The translations under genes and the position numbers were made by a program. From NCBI GenBank assembly GCA_016301865.1, contig JAEDOP010000054.1, positions 1 through 5,655 of the forward strand: DNA of 5,655 nt, given 5' to 3'. Under the pieces are notes generated by a model. It was not told the DNA's origin. It ran no database searches and was given only the letters and a program-made list of their open reading frames with translations. This DNA is from Alphaproteobacteria bacterium (GTDB lineage: Bacteria > Pseudomonadota > Alphaproteobacteria > Rs-D84). This document shows, piece after piece, positions 5,646 through 5,655 of this stretch; the stretch's first letter is position 1; each line of letters starts with the position of its first letter.

Positions 5646-5655
5646 TCTAGTTTGT

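Overview
The window looks like chromosomal DNA from an alphaproteobacterium, probably one of the reduced, gut-associated uncultured lineages (RF32 / 'Enterousia'-like). Three things point that way: a membrane-anchored Ig-like/LysM protein of the alphaproteobacterial type, a secreted protein with tandem Cys-rich repeats and a 'CGR…IGD…LYFRS' tail that I associate with that group, and G+T-rich wobble usage. The lineage is an inference from protein style, not from a marker gene.

Bases 1-1559 (+) hold the C-terminal end of exodeoxyribonuclease VII large subunit (xseA). It overlaps by 20 bases a complete HI0933/YhiN-type FAD flavoprotein. A perfect 16-bp palindrome with T-rich flanks then serves as a shared terminator against a convergent phosphofructokinase (1585-2664, -). 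That kinase keeps its sugar-phosphate site but has an Asn where the metal/nucleotide-site Asp is expected. The 112-base AT-rich gap 2665-2776 carries divergent, overlapping promoters. The rightward one drives a two-gene operon: a LysM envelope protein (2777-3931) and a small HNH endonuclease (3942-4376).

Bases 4377-4573 contain a doubtful, possibly frameshifted micro-ORF and a good sigma70-type promoter for tRNA-Gly(CCC), 4574-4647, with encoded CCA. From inside the T-loop of this tRNA a 69-base unit is tandemly duplicated (4629-4766), so a second copy of the last 19 bases of the tRNA (through CCA) lies 69 bases downstream. Beyond it, base composition and strand skew change, and a leftward gene for a secreted Cys-rich repeat protein (4865-5645) appears. 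Its frame is broken once near 5115-5130.

The left three quarters is ordinary housekeeping and envelope content. The tRNA-Gly 3' end looks like the boundary to an accessory segment. No integrase, transposase, CRISPR array or recognisable defence system is visible. The observations most worth a second look are the duplicated tRNA end, the skew reversal next to it, the broken Cys-rich gene, and the altered nucleotide site of the phosphofructokinase.
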